Source: Ramlibacter sp. (lineage in GTDB: Bacteria; Pseudomonadota; Gammaproteobacteria; Burkholderiales; Burkholderiaceae_C). Taken from it: 64,000 nt of DNA. Within the stretch, counting starts at the first letter, position 1, and each line of letters starts with the position of its first letter. Both the position numbers and the translations under genes were made by a program. Below, one piece after another: positions 51,783 to 60,365 of the stretch. The DNA lies in contig JAJTCN010000005.1 of NCBI GenBank assembly GCA_021323335.1, positions 1-64,000 on the forward strand. The letters are read 5' to 3'. Below the pieces are notes generated by a model. That model saw nothing but the letters and a program-made list of their open reading frames with translations, ran no database searches and was not told the DNA's origin.

Positions 51783-52250
51783 ATGAAACTCACGACCTTC
51801 ACCGATTACAGCCTGCGCGTGCTGATCTACCTGGCCGTGCAGCCCGGCCAGCGCGCCACCATCGGGCAGATCGCCGCCGCCTTCGACGTCTCGGACAACC
51901 ACCTCGTGAAGGTGGTTCACTTCCTGGGCAGGCACGGCTGGCTCCACAACGTACGCGGCAAGGGCGGCGGCATGGAGCTGGCGCGGCTGCCGCGCGACAT
52001 CGTGGTGGGCCAGGTCGTCCGGGAAACGGAAGGCAAGGGCCCATTGGCGGAATGCTTCACCGAGCACGGCGGCGACTGCGCCATCGCGCCGCAGTGCCGG
52101 CTGCGCGACGTGCTCGAGGAGGCGGCGGCGGCGTTCTACCGCGTGCTGGACGGCTATTCGCTGGCCGACCTCGTCGCCAACCGGTCGCAGCTCGCCCGCA
52201 TCCTGTTCCATGACCTGCGCCCGCATCCGCACAAGGAAGAAGCAACATGA
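51783..52250 (+). CDS. nsrR: NO-sensing Rrf2-family repressor NsrR
   Basis: This 155-aa Rrf2 regulator has an N-terminal winged helix (MKLTTFTDYSLRVLIYLAVQ, then IAAAFDVSDNHLVKVVHFLGRHGWL and VRGKGGGMELAR). Three cysteines for the Fe-S cluster lie at 91, 99 and 105 (ECFTEHGGDCAIAPQCRL). The DNHLVKV helix and cysteine region match NsrR rather than IscR. AAGGAG precedes ATG 51783. It should repress the DUF2249-norB operon through the palindrome at 49106. Its stop overlaps the DUF59 gene (ATGA), placing it at the head of a four-gene chain ending in nnrS. Confidence 0.93.
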   Translation: MKLTTFTDYSLRVLIYLAVQPGQRATIGQIAAAFDVSDNHLVKVVHFLGRHGWLHNVRGKGGGMELARLPRDIVVGQVVRETEGKGPLAECFTEHGGDCAIAPQCRLRDVLEEAAAAFYRVLDGYSLADLVANRSQLARILFHDLRPHPHKEEAT

Positions 52251-52579
52251 GCGAGGAGCGCTTTCCCTACGACGGGCCGGCGGAACTGCTGCCGGTGGTC
52301 ACCGCCGCACTGGAGCGGGTGGTGGATCCGGAGGTGGCCCTCAACATCGTGGACGTCGGCCTGGTGTACGGCGTGCGCGTGAAGGACGGGCGGCTCGACG
52401 TCGACGTCACCATGACCTCGGCCGCCTGCCCGGTGACCGACGTCATCATCGGCGACATCGAGGACGAGCTCGACCGCGCCCTGCCCCCGGAACTGAAGCT
52501 GCACGTCGAACTGGTCTGGGAGCCGCCATGGACCTCGGAACGCCTGAGCGGGAGCGCCAGGCGCTTCATGGGGTGGTGA
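52247..52579 (+). CDS. DUF59/MIP18-family (PaaD/SufT-like) protein
   Basis: This 110-aa DUF59 protein has the conserved ALERVVDPEVALNIVDVGLVYGVRV and VTMTSAACPVTDVIIGDIEDEL with the single reactive cysteine. The family assists Fe-S cluster assembly or transfer. Embedded between nsrR and NnrS genes, it may maintain Fe-S proteins under nitrosative stress; that is inference. It is coupled to nsrR by ATGA and overlaps the next gene by 52 bases. Confidence 0.88.
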   Translation: MSEERFPYDGPAELLPVVTAALERVVDPEVALNIVDVGLVYGVRVKDGRLDVDVTMTSAACPVTDVIIGDIEDELDRALPPELKLHVELVWEPPWTSERLSGSARRFMGW

Positions 52580-53685
52580 CGCCCAGGCGCGTCGCGGGCG
52601 TCCTGCTGGCCGCCGGCGTGGCCGCGGCCCTGCTGGCGGGCGTGGCCGGCGGCCTGGCGCGTGTCGGCGTCGTTCCCGCCATGCTGGCGGAGGCCGGCTG
52701 GCTGCCACGCGCGGCGCTCGCGCACGCCGCCCTCATGGTCTGCGCCTTCATGGGCACCGTCATCGGCGTCGAACGCGCCGTGGCCGCGCGCCACCCGCTC
52801 GCGTGGCTCTCACCCATCGCCTCCGCGGCCTCCGGCGCCTGCCTCCTGGCCGGTGCGGACGCTGCGGCGGGCCTGCTGCTGGCCGCGGCCGGCGTGGCCT
52901 TCACCGCGGTGAACGTCTTGCTGGTGCGGCGGCAACCGGCCGCGCACACCGCCTTGCTGCTGGTGAGCGCACTGGCCTGGCTGGCGGGCAACCTGCTGTT
53001 CGCCGCGGGTGCGTCGGGCGGGGCCGTGCTGCCGTGGTGGTTCGCCTTCCTCATCATCACCATCGCCGCCGAACGGCTGGAGATGACGCGGCTGATGCGC
53101 CGCCGGCCCGGCGCGCAGGCTTCGCTGCAGGCGGTGCTGGGGCTGATGCTGCTGGGGGCCGCGGCCTCCGGTCCCTGGCCGCTGGCCGGCGGACTGCTGT
53201 ACGGCGCCGCGCTGGTGGCGCTGGCCGCCTGGCTGGTCGTCTTCGACATCGCGCGCCGCACGATCCGCGCCGAGGGACTGCCGCGCTACATGGCGGTGTG
53301 CCTGCTGGGTGGCTATGGCTGGCTGGCCGTCGGGGGCCTCTGCTGGATGGCCACCGCGGCCGGCCTGCCGGCACGCGATGCCGCGCTGCATGCGATCGGC
53401 CTGGGCTTCATCGTCAGCATGATGATGGGCCACGCGCCGGTCATCCTGCCGGCCATCGCCCGGATCAAGCTGCTGTTCGGGCCGGTCTTCTATGTTCCGC
53501 TCGCGGTCCTGCACGGCTCGCTGCTGCTGCGGCTGCTGGCGGGCGCCACCGACCTGCGCTGGCGGGCCGACGGCGCGCTGTTCAACGCGCTGGCGCTGGC
53601 GCTGTTCGCGGCCACGGCCGTGGGCGCCGCTTTCGCCTGGAAGCGCCGCCACGGCGGCCGCCAGGCTCCGACGAGGACTCCATGA
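52528..53685 (+). CDS. NnrS-related polytopic membrane protein
   Basis: This 385-aa protein has about twelve hydrophobic segments, among them ALAHAALMVCAFMGTVIGVERAVA, FLIITIAAERLEMTRL and IGLGFIVSMMMGHAPVILPAIARI. The H-A-P and ERLEMTR-like patterns resemble the NnrS-associated membrane family found next to nnrS. ATG 52528 has GGGAG upstream and overlaps the DUF59 gene by 52 bases; GTG 52573 is an alternative start that would reduce the overlap to 7 bases. It is coupled to nnrS by ATGA. Its function is unknown beyond probable membership of the NO-response unit. Confidence 0.78.
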   Translation: MDLGTPERERQALHGVVTPRRVAGVLLAAGVAAALLAGVAGGLARVGVVPAMLAEAGWLPRAALAHAALMVCAFMGTVIGVERAVAARHPLAWLSPIASAASGACLLAGADAAAGLLLAAAGVAFTAVNVLLVRRQPAAHTALLLVSALAWLAGNLLFAAGASGGAVLPWWFAFLIITIAAERLEMTRLMRRRPGAQASLQAVLGLMLLGAAASGPWPLAGGLLYGAALVALAAWLVVFDIARRTIRAEGLPRYMAVCLLGGYGWLAVGGLCWMATAAGLPARDAALHAIGLGFIVSMMMGHAPVILPAIARIKLLFGPVFYVPLAVLHGSLLLRLLAGATDLRWRADGALFNALALALFAATAVGAAFAWKRRHGGRQAPTRTP

Positions 53686-54878
53686 CCAACTTCCTGAACA
53701 TCGAAGAGCCGGCCTCGCGCCGCGCCCCGCCGCCGCGCTTCGCGTTGTGGCAACTGGGCTTCCGCCCCTTCTACCTGCTGGCCAGCACCTTCGCGGCCGC
53801 CTCGGTCGCGCTCTGGGCGCTGCAATTCGCGGGATGGCTTCCCCTGGCCTACCTGCAGGGGCCGCTGTGGCACGCGCACGAGATGCTGTTCGGCTTCACG
53901 CTGGCGGTCGTCGTCGGCTTCCTGCTCACCGCCGGCCGCAACTGGACCAACCGGCCGACCCTCAGCGGCGGGCCGCTGGCCGCCCTCGCGCTGCTCTGGC
54001 TGGCGGGCCGCGTGCTGGTGCTTACGCCTTTCGGCTGGGCCGCCGCGCTGGTCGCCAGCGCGTTCCCGCTGGCCGCCGCCGTCGCGCTGGGCATCCCCTT
54101 CTATGCCGCCCGCAGCAAGCGCAACTACTTCTTCGTCGGCTTGCTGGTGCTGCTGTCGCTGGCGACCTTCTTCGTGCACCTGGGACAGCTGGGGGTGGTG
54201 GCGCTGCCCGCCTGGGCCGGCATCCAGGTGGCGCTGGATGCGGTGCTGTTCATCCTGTGCGTGATGGGCGGCCGGGTGATCCCCATGTTCACCAACAACG
54301 GCGTGCCGGGCACGCGGGCGCGGCGGGTCGAGTGGCTGGACAAGGCGGCCCTCGGCGCCGTGCTGGCCCTGCTCGCGGCGGACCTGCTGCAACTGCCGGC
54401 CGGCACGATCGCCGTGGTGGCCGCGCTGGCCGCCGCGGCGCACCTGGCGCGCTGGTCGCTGTGGCAGCCCTGGCGGACGCTGCGCACCCCGCTGGTCTGG
54501 GTGCTGCACCTTGCCTACCTCTGGATCCCGCTGCACCTGGCGCTGCGCGCGCTGGCCGCCTTCAGCCTCGTGCCTGCTTCGACCGCCACCCACGCACTGA
54601 CGGTCGGCGCGGTCGGCGGGCTGGTCATCGGCATGATGACCCGCACGGCCCGCGGCCACACGGCACGCGAACTGCGCGCCGACGGCTTCGACGTGGCCTG
54701 CTACGTCCTGGTGTCCCTGTCCGCCGTGGTGCGCGTGGCCCTGCCCCTGGTGCTGCCGGCGCAGATGCTCGTGGCCGTGCTCGCGTCCGCCGCCCTCTGG
54801 TCCGCCGGTTTCGGGCTCTACGCGCTGCGCTATTGGAGCGTCCTCACCGGGCCGCGGCTGGACGGCCGCCCCGGCTGA
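53682..54878 (+). CDS. nnrS: NnrS family membrane protein
   Basis: This 398-aa, twelve-helix haem/copper membrane protein opens with ALWQLGFRPFYLLASTFAA and contains WHAHEMLFGFTLAVVVGFLLTAGRNWTN, GGRVIPMFTNNGVPG, THALTVGAVGGLVIGMMTRTARGHT and the C-terminal YALRYWSVLT. These are NnrS hallmarks with conserved histidines. NnrS lowers cellular damage from NO, for example by limiting iron-nitrosyl complexes. The start overlaps the previous stop (ATGA). Confidence 0.93.
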   Translation: MTNFLNIEEPASRRAPPPRFALWQLGFRPFYLLASTFAAASVALWALQFAGWLPLAYLQGPLWHAHEMLFGFTLAVVVGFLLTAGRNWTNRPTLSGGPLAALALLWLAGRVLVLTPFGWAAALVASAFPLAAAVALGIPFYAARSKRNYFFVGLLVLLSLATFFVHLGQLGVVALPAWAGIQVALDAVLFILCVMGGRVIPMFTNNGVPGTRARRVEWLDKAALGAVLALLAADLLQLPAGTIAVVAALAAAAHLARWSLWQPWRTLRTPLVWVLHLAYLWIPLHLALRALAAFSLVPASTATHALTVGAVGGLVIGMMTRTARGHTARELRADGFDVACYVLVSLSAVVRVALPLVLPAQMLVAVLASAALWSAGFGLYALRYWSVLTGPRLDGRPG

Positions 54879-54901
54879 GCCGGGATTCCTTGCGCCAGCG
54901 C

Positions 54902-54926
54902 AAAGGTGTTTTTGCGATACACCTTT
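54902..54926. promoter_or_regulatory. Inverted repeat between nnrS and nirK
   Basis: AAAGGTGT and ACACCTTT form a perfect 8-bp pair around a 9-nt spacer, starting 24 bases after the nnrS stop and ending 3 bases before the FNR-like box. It could be a weak terminator of the nsrR-nnrS operon or a regulator site for nirK. Confidence 0.45.
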
Positions 54927-54929
54927 CGT

Positions 54930-54943
54930 TTGAGCTGGATCAA
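54930..54943. promoter_or_regulatory. FNR/Dnr-like box upstream of nirK
   Basis: TTGAGCTGGATCAA has one mismatch to TTGAT-N4-ATCAA and lies about 100 bases upstream of the chosen nirK start. CCCTACATTC, possibly the -10 region, follows at 54963. This spacing fits class II activation by an FNR-type protein. Confidence 0.7.
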
Positions 54944-55045
54944 TAGCGGCGCGGGCACCTCGCCCTACATTCATTTCAACGGTTCACGAGATCGTTGGTC
55001 CCGCGGGGGCCCTACCCGCGAATGAAGAAGAAAGAGGTTAGGAAA

Positions 55046-56527
55046 ATGTCCCGTTCGTTCGCTCCCATCGCCTATGCGGTCGCCGTCCTGTTCGTTTCGG
55101 CTCCGCTGATCGGCTCCGTCGGGGCCACCGTCATCGCCAGGAACGCCGCGAACAAGCCGTCCGCGACCGCGCCTGCGGCGAAGCAGGGCGCGGTGCACAA
55201 GATCGTGCTGAAGACCGGCATGGCCAACGGCAAGATGGTCTACATGGACGCCAAGGGCACCGTCAATCCCACCCTCAAGGGCAACGTCGGCGACACCATC
55301 GAGATCACCATCACCAGCGGTGAAGGCGCCCAGCACGACATCGTGGCGGACGGCGTGTTCAAGTCCCCGATGTTCGACGGCAAGAGCGCGCCGACCAAGG
55401 TCACCTTCAAGCTCACCCAGTCCGGCAAGTTCACCTACTACTGCTCGGTCCCCGGCCACCGCCAGATCGGCATGGAGGGCCTGCTGGAAGTGACCGGCCC
55501 GGCCGACTCCTCCGCCAAGGCCCCCGCCGCGCCCGCCACGGCGGTGATCGGCGCGGCTCCCGCCGCCGGCCCCATTGCTCCCGCGTCCACGAAGGCCGTG
55601 AGCATCTCGCAGGATCCCAACGCCGTGCCGAGTCCCCTGGGCAACCGGCCGCCGCAACTGGTGAAGTACGCGATCGAGACGGTCGAACTGGACGGCAAGC
55701 TCGACGACGGCACGACCTTCACCTACTGGACCTTCGCCAAGAAGGTGCCCGGCCCGATGCTGCGCGTGAAGGAAGGCGACACGATCGAGCTGGCGCTGAC
55801 CAACCGCAAGGACAGCAAGGCCGTGCACTCCATCGACCTGCACGCCACCACCGGCGGGCTGGGCGGCGGCGAGCACACGCAAGTGGCTCCCGGCGAAACC
55901 AAGACCATCACCTGGAAGGCGCTGAACCCCGGCCTGTACGTGTACCACTGCGCCACGCCGTCGGTGGCCCACCACATCTCCGCCGGCATGTACGGCCTGA
56001 TCCTGGTCGAGCCCAAGGGCGGACTGCCCAAGGTGGACAAGGAGTTCTACGTGATGCAGGGCGACCTGTACACCAACCACAAGTTCGGCACCAAGGGCCA
56101 CCACGAGTACAGCCACGACAAGGCCGGCGACGAGCTGCCCAGCTACTACACCTTCAACGGCTCCGTCGGCGCCCTGGGCAAGGAGCACAGGATGGAGGTG
56201 AACGTCGGCCAGACCGTGCGCGTGTACTTCGGCGTCGGCGGCCCGAACAAGGTCTCCTCGTTCCACGTGATCGGCGAGATCTTCGACAAGGTGTACAGCG
56301 AAGGCTCCACCAACACCGTGAAGGAGAACGTGCAGACCACGCTGGTGCCTGCCGGCGGCGCGACCATCGTCGACTTCAAGGTGCAGCACCCCGGCAAGTA
56401 CATCCTGGTCGACCACGCGCTGTCCCGCGCCGGCAAGGGCCTCGCCGGCATCCTGGAAGTCAAGGGCAAGGCCGACGCCACCGTGTACAAGTCCTCCGAC
56501 AAGGGCATGACCGACATGGCGCACTGA
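55046..56527 (+). CDS. nirK: Copper nitrite reductase with N-terminal cupredoxin domain
   Basis: This 493-aa periplasmic enzyme reduces nitrite to NO. After a signal peptide (SFAPIAYAVAVLFVSAPLIG) comes a full type 1 copper cupredoxin domain with ligands in EGAQHDIVADG and YYCSVPGHRQIGMEG (residues about 90-150). An Ala/Pro linker and the two-domain NirK core follow. The core shows VHSIDLHATTGG (Asp and His of the active site), YVYHCATPSVAHHISAGMYG (Cys/His/Met type 1 site) and the type 2 histidine in VSSFHVIGEIFDKVY. Usual NirK is about 360 aa, so the extra domain is a fusion as known in Hyphomicrobium-type enzymes. ATG 55046 follows AGGTTAGGA; 55022 is also open. Confidence 0.94.
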   Translation: MSRSFAPIAYAVAVLFVSAPLIGSVGATVIARNAANKPSATAPAAKQGAVHKIVLKTGMANGKMVYMDAKGTVNPTLKGNVGDTIEITITSGEGAQHDIVADGVFKSPMFDGKSAPTKVTFKLTQSGKFTYYCSVPGHRQIGMEGLLEVTGPADSSAKAPAAPATAVIGAAPAAGPIAPASTKAVSISQDPNAVPSPLGNRPPQLVKYAIETVELDGKLDDGTTFTYWTFAKKVPGPMLRVKEGDTIELALTNRKDSKAVHSIDLHATTGGLGGGEHTQVAPGETKTITWKALNPGLYVYHCATPSVAHHISAGMYGLILVEPKGGLPKVDKEFYVMQGDLYTNHKFGTKGHHEYSHDKAGDELPSYYTFNGSVGALGKEHRMEVNVGQTVRVYFGVGGPNKVSSFHVIGEIFDKVYSEGSTNTVKENVQTTLVPAGGATIVDFKVQHPGKYILVDHALSRAGKGLAGILEVKGKADATVYKSSDKGMTDMAH

Positions 56528-56550
56528 GCATTGACCGCGCTTTCGGCGAA

Positions 56551-56575
56551 GCCCGCGCAAGCCGCGGGCTTTTTT
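56551..56575 (+). terminator. Intrinsic terminator after nirK
   Basis: GCCCGCG-CAAGC-CGCGGGC gives a 7-bp stem followed by TTTTTT, 23 bases after the nirK stop. It isolates nirK as a single-gene transcript. Confidence 0.88.
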
Positions 56576-56659
56576 CTTGATCGACAGCAAACCGGGTGCG
56601 GGCTTGCACCGTTAGCCTTGCCAGCAGGAGCCGGCCCGTGCCGGCATGACGTGGACACG

Positions 56660-57883
56660 ATGCACCAATTCTCCGAATCCCAACCCGCCGGCGCCGCCGG
56701 CCTGCAACCGTGGCGGTTCCGCGGTCGAACGCTCCTGCCCATCGTGCAGGGCGGCATGGGGGTCGGCGTTTCGGCCGGCCGCCTGGCCGGCACCGTCGCT
56801 TCGTTCGGCGGCGTCGGTACCATTTCCTCCGTGGACCTGCGCCGCCTCCATCCCGACCTGATGGAACGGACCGCGCACCTCGAAGGCCCGGAGGCCAAGG
56901 CGGTGATCGACGCTGCCAACCGCGAAGCCCTCGACCGCGAGATCGCGAAGGCACGCATCCTCTCCGGCGGCCGCGGCCTGATCGCCGTCAACGTGATGAA
57001 GGCCCTCGAGCAATACGAAACCTACGTGCGGCAGGCGCTGGAAAGCGGCGCCGACGCGCTGGCGGTGGGCGCCGGCCTGCCGCTGGACCTGCCGGAGCTG
57101 GCCAGGGACTTTCCGCACGTGGGGCTGATCCCGATCCTGTCCGACGCGCGCGGCGTGCAGCTCGTGGTGCGCAAGTGGGAGAAGAAGGGCCGGCTGCCCG
57201 ACGCGATCGTGCTGGAGCATCCGCGGCTGGCGGGTGGTCACCTCGGCGCCGGCAAGCTGGCGGATATCAACGACACCCGCTTCGACTTCGAAGTCTGCGT
57301 GCCCGAAGTGCTGGCGTTCTTCCGCCAGGCCGGGCTGGAAGGCCGCATCCCGCTGATCGCCGCGGGCGGAATCTCGTCCCACGAACAGGTGCTGCACCTG
57401 CAGGGACTGGGCGTGTCCGCGGTGCAGCTCGGCACGGCCTTCGCCGTCACCACCGAGAGCGATGCCAGCGAGGCCTTCAAGCAGCTGCTGGCCGGCGCCG
57501 GGCCCGAAGACCTGGTGGAGTTCACCAGCGTCGCCGGCCTGCCGGCCCGCGCGGTACGCACGCCCTGGCTGAACCGGTACCTGCAGCTGCAGGAGCGCAT
57601 GCAGAAGGCGGCGCACGTCAAGCCCCACTGCACCATGTGGTTCGACTGCCTGGCCCACTGCGGCCTGCGCGACGGCAACCCGGCCTGGGGCCAGTTCTGC
57701 ATCGACAAGGTCCTGGGCCACGCACTGGACGGGGATGTCCGCAAAGGCCTATTCTTCAGGGGCGCGGGCCGGCTGCCTTTCGGCAAGCAGATCCGTCCCG
57801 TGCGGGACCTGCTGAACTGCCTGCTCGGTGGCCTGGTGCCGCCGACGCCGTCCGCCCTGACCCTCGAGGTGCAAGCCGCATGA
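56660..57883 (+). CDS. Nitronate monooxygenase-like flavoprotein
   Basis: This 407-aa TIM-barrel FMN enzyme of the 2-nitropropane dioxygenase/enoyl-reductase FabK superfamily shows LLPIVQGGMGVGVSAGRLAGTVASFGGVGTISS, IPLIAAGGISSHEQVLHLQGLGVSAVQLGTAF and a C-terminal CLLGG segment. Class I nitronate monooxygenases oxidise propionate 3-nitronate; other members are NAD(P)H:quinone reductases. The start at 56660 (MHQFSESQ) is chosen from the fold; no strong ribosome site is visible. It overlaps the broken nrdJ gene by ATGA. Confidence 0.8.
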   Translation: MHQFSESQPAGAAGLQPWRFRGRTLLPIVQGGMGVGVSAGRLAGTVASFGGVGTISSVDLRRLHPDLMERTAHLEGPEAKAVIDAANREALDREIAKARILSGGRGLIAVNVMKALEQYETYVRQALESGADALAVGAGLPLDLPELARDFPHVGLIPILSDARGVQLVVRKWEKKGRLPDAIVLEHPRLAGGHLGAGKLADINDTRFDFEVCVPEVLAFFRQAGLEGRIPLIAAGGISSHEQVLHLQGLGVSAVQLGTAFAVTTESDASEAFKQLLAGAGPEDLVEFTSVAGLPARAVRTPWLNRYLQLQERMQKAAHVKPHCTMWFDCLAHCGLRDGNPAWGQFCIDKVLGHALDGDVRKGLFFRGAGRLPFGKQIRPVRDLLNCLLGGLVPPTPSALTLEVQAA

Positions 57884-60042
57884 AACGTGAATCGACCGCC
57901 ACCACCCTGCCCGCCCTGCCGCCGCAGCCGATCAGCCAGGACGTGCTGCGCGAGAAGTACCTGAAGCCGGGCGAGGCGACCGAGGCCGACCTGCTGCGCC
58001 GGGTGGCGAGCGCCTTCGCCTCGGTCGAAGCCGAGCCGGTGCGCGCGGAATGGGAACGGCGCTTCTTCGACAACCTGCAGGCCGGCGCGATCGGCGCCGG
58101 CCGCATCATGAGCGCCGCCGGCACCGACCTGCAGGCGACGCTGATCAACTGCTTCGTGCAGCCGGTGGGCGACGCCATCCAGGGCCGCGACGACCATGGA
58201 CGTGTTCGACCACTCCTGTTCCACGGTGGAGAGCGCCGGGTCGCGGCGCGGCGCGCAGATGGGCGTGCTGCGCATCGACCATCCGGACGTGCTGGAATTC
58301 ATCACCGCCAAGCGCACGCCAGGCCGCTGGAACAACTTCAACGTGTCGGTGGCGGTGAGCGACGAGTTCATCCGCACCCTGCAGGCCGGCGGCGACTGGC
58401 CGCTGGTGCACCGCGCCAAGCCGGGCGCCGCGCTCATCGCGCAGGGCGCGCACCTGCGCGAAGACGGCCTGTGGGTGTACCGCGTGCTGCCGGCCCAGCA
58501 GTTGTGGGACACGGTCATGCGCTCGGCCTACGACTTCGCCGAGCCGGGCATCCTGTTCGTCGACACGATGAACCGCGACAACAACCTGCGGTATGCGGAG
58601 CGGATCACGGCGACGAACCCTTGCGGCGAACAACCGTTACCTCCCTACGGCTGCTGCGACCTCGGCCCGATCATCCTCACCCGCTTCGTGCAGCACCCGT
58701 TCGGATTCGGCGGCACGCCCTCCTTCGACTTCGACGCCTTCGCGCGCGCCACCGCGGTGCAGGTGCGCGCGCTCGACAACGTGCTGGATCTCACGTTCTG
58801 GCCGCCGAAGGCCGCGACATGGCCGCGCGCATCGCGCGCTGCATGCGCGATGCAGCCTATGGCGCGTCGGTCGAACTGGCGAAGGAGAAGGGACCGTTCC
58901 CGCTGTTCGTCGCCGACCAGTACCTCGAAGCCGGCACCTTCGCCAGCCGGCTCGACGAGCCGCTGCGGGAGGCGATCCGCGCCCACGGCATCCGCAACAG
59001 CCACCTGCTGTCCATCGCGCCGACCGGCACGGTGAGCCTGGCCTTCGCCGACAACGCATCCAACGGCATCGAGCCGCCGTTCTCCTGGACCTACCGCCGC
59101 AAGAAGCGCGAGGCCGACGGCAGCACCGTCGAATACGACGTGGAGGACCACGCCTGGCGCGTCTACCGCTCGCTGGGCGGCGACACCGCGCGGCTGCCGC
59201 CCTACTTCGTCTCGGCCCTGGAGATGCCCGCGGCCGGCCACCTGGCGATGATGGAGGCGGTGCAGCCCTTCGTCGACACCGCGATCTCCAAGACCGTCAA
59301 CATCCCGGCCGACTACCCGTATGCCGACTTCCAGGGCCTGTACCTGGAAGCATGGCGCGCCGGCCTGAAGGGGCTGGCGACCTACCGCCCGAACGACATC
59401 CTCGGCTCAGTGCTGTCCGAAACCCCGGAGCCGGCCCCGCAGGCGGCGCCGGAGGTGGAGCGGCGCAAGCCCGACCCGATGCGCAGCGTGATCCAGAGCC
59501 GTCCCAAGGGCCAGCTGCCCGCGGTGGTGGAAAAGCTCGAATACTGGACGCAGCAGGGCCGCCAGGCCCTGTACATCGTGGTGTCCTTCATGCCCGTCGA
59601 GGACGGCCGCGAGCGCGCCATCGAGTTCTTCATGCCGGTGGGCCAGAGCGGCGAGTCGCAGCAGTGGATCACCTCCAGCATGCGGATGCTGTCGCTGGCC
59701 GCCCGCGGCGGCTTCCTGGAACGGGCGCTGGCCGACATGCGCAAGGTGGCCTGGGACCGCGGACCCGTGCGCCTAGGCACCTACACCCGGCCGGACGGCG
59801 TCGCCGTGCCCCTGTGGCACGACTCGGAGGTCGCCGCGATCGCCTATGCCATCCAGAACATCATCGCCCGCCGCAACGGCGAACCGGTGGCCGCGCTCGC
59901 CACGCCGCCGGCCGCCGTCGCCACGGACCCGGCGCCGGTGCTGGCCGGCGCCAAGTGCCCGGAGTGCGGCGCGCACGCGATGATCCGCAAGGACGGGTGC
60001 GATTTCTGCACGCAATGCGGCCACATCGGCGCCTGCGGCTGA
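57880..60042 (+). pseudogene. nrdJ: Class II (B12-dependent) ribonucleotide reductase gene with two internal deletions
   Basis: The N-terminal part (frame of 57880) reads ISQDVLREKYLKPGEATEAD ... TLINCFVQPVGDAIQGRDD. Homology then jumps at about 58184-58195 into the next frame (MDVFDHSCSTVESAGSRRGAQMGVL ... ATNPCGEQPLPPYGCCDLG ... NVLDLTFWP) and returns at about 58802-58806 to the first frame (GRDMAARIARCMRDAAYGASVELA ... to the zinc-finger end CPECGAHAMIRKDGCDFCTQCG). Missing at the first junction is the AETMRRGGGVGYDFS region; missing at the second is the block before the GVGFTGLGN-type segment and the segment itself. The retained parts include the substrate and thiyl cysteines. The gene cannot encode a working enzyme as read, although an assembly error could explain this. 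Confidence 0.85.
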
Positions 60043-60173
60043 TGCCCGGCCGGGCCGCCCTGAAGGAAAATTTCCTACAAGGAACTGCTGAACCCTCCGA
60101 CCGCTGAGCTTCCGCGGCCTTTCAACAATGCACGGGTGGCCAAGGGGGCCACGTCGACTTGTCGGAAAAGGCA

Positions 60174-60365
60174 ATGAGCAGCTCGAACGAAACCAGCTCG
60201 GACCACTCCGTCCAGGAGCAGCAAGGCACCGGCCAGGAGCAGGCGCACGCCGGGAATTCCGGCGAAGGCGCGGCCAGCGCCCTGGCGCACCTGAAGACCC
60301 AGACCAAGCAGCACCGCCGCCAGCTCGGCGACGCCGAGGATCCGTCGGGAGGTTCGTCCCAATGA
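60174..60365 (+). CDS. Small hypothetical protein (Gln/Ser-rich)
   Basis: This 63-aa hydrophilic protein (if started at ATG 60174; TTG 60159 is alternative) is rich in Ser, Gln, Glu and His, with a short helix ASALAHLKTQTKQHRRQL. There is no signal peptide or domain. AAAAGG precedes the ATG, and the stop overlaps the next ORF by ATGA. TTCCTACAAGG lies about 94 bases upstream. I do not recognise a family. Confidence 0.5.
   Translation: MSSSNETSSDHSVQEQQGTGQEQAHAGNSGEGAASALAHLKTQTKQHRRQLGDAEDPSGGSSQ

Noticed and set aside
52210-52527. N-terminal extension of the NnrS-like membrane protein ORF
   Set aside because: The extension overlaps nsrR and the whole DUF59 gene in another frame and is Arg/Gly-rich without structure. 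ATG 52528 or GTG 52573 is the realistic start.
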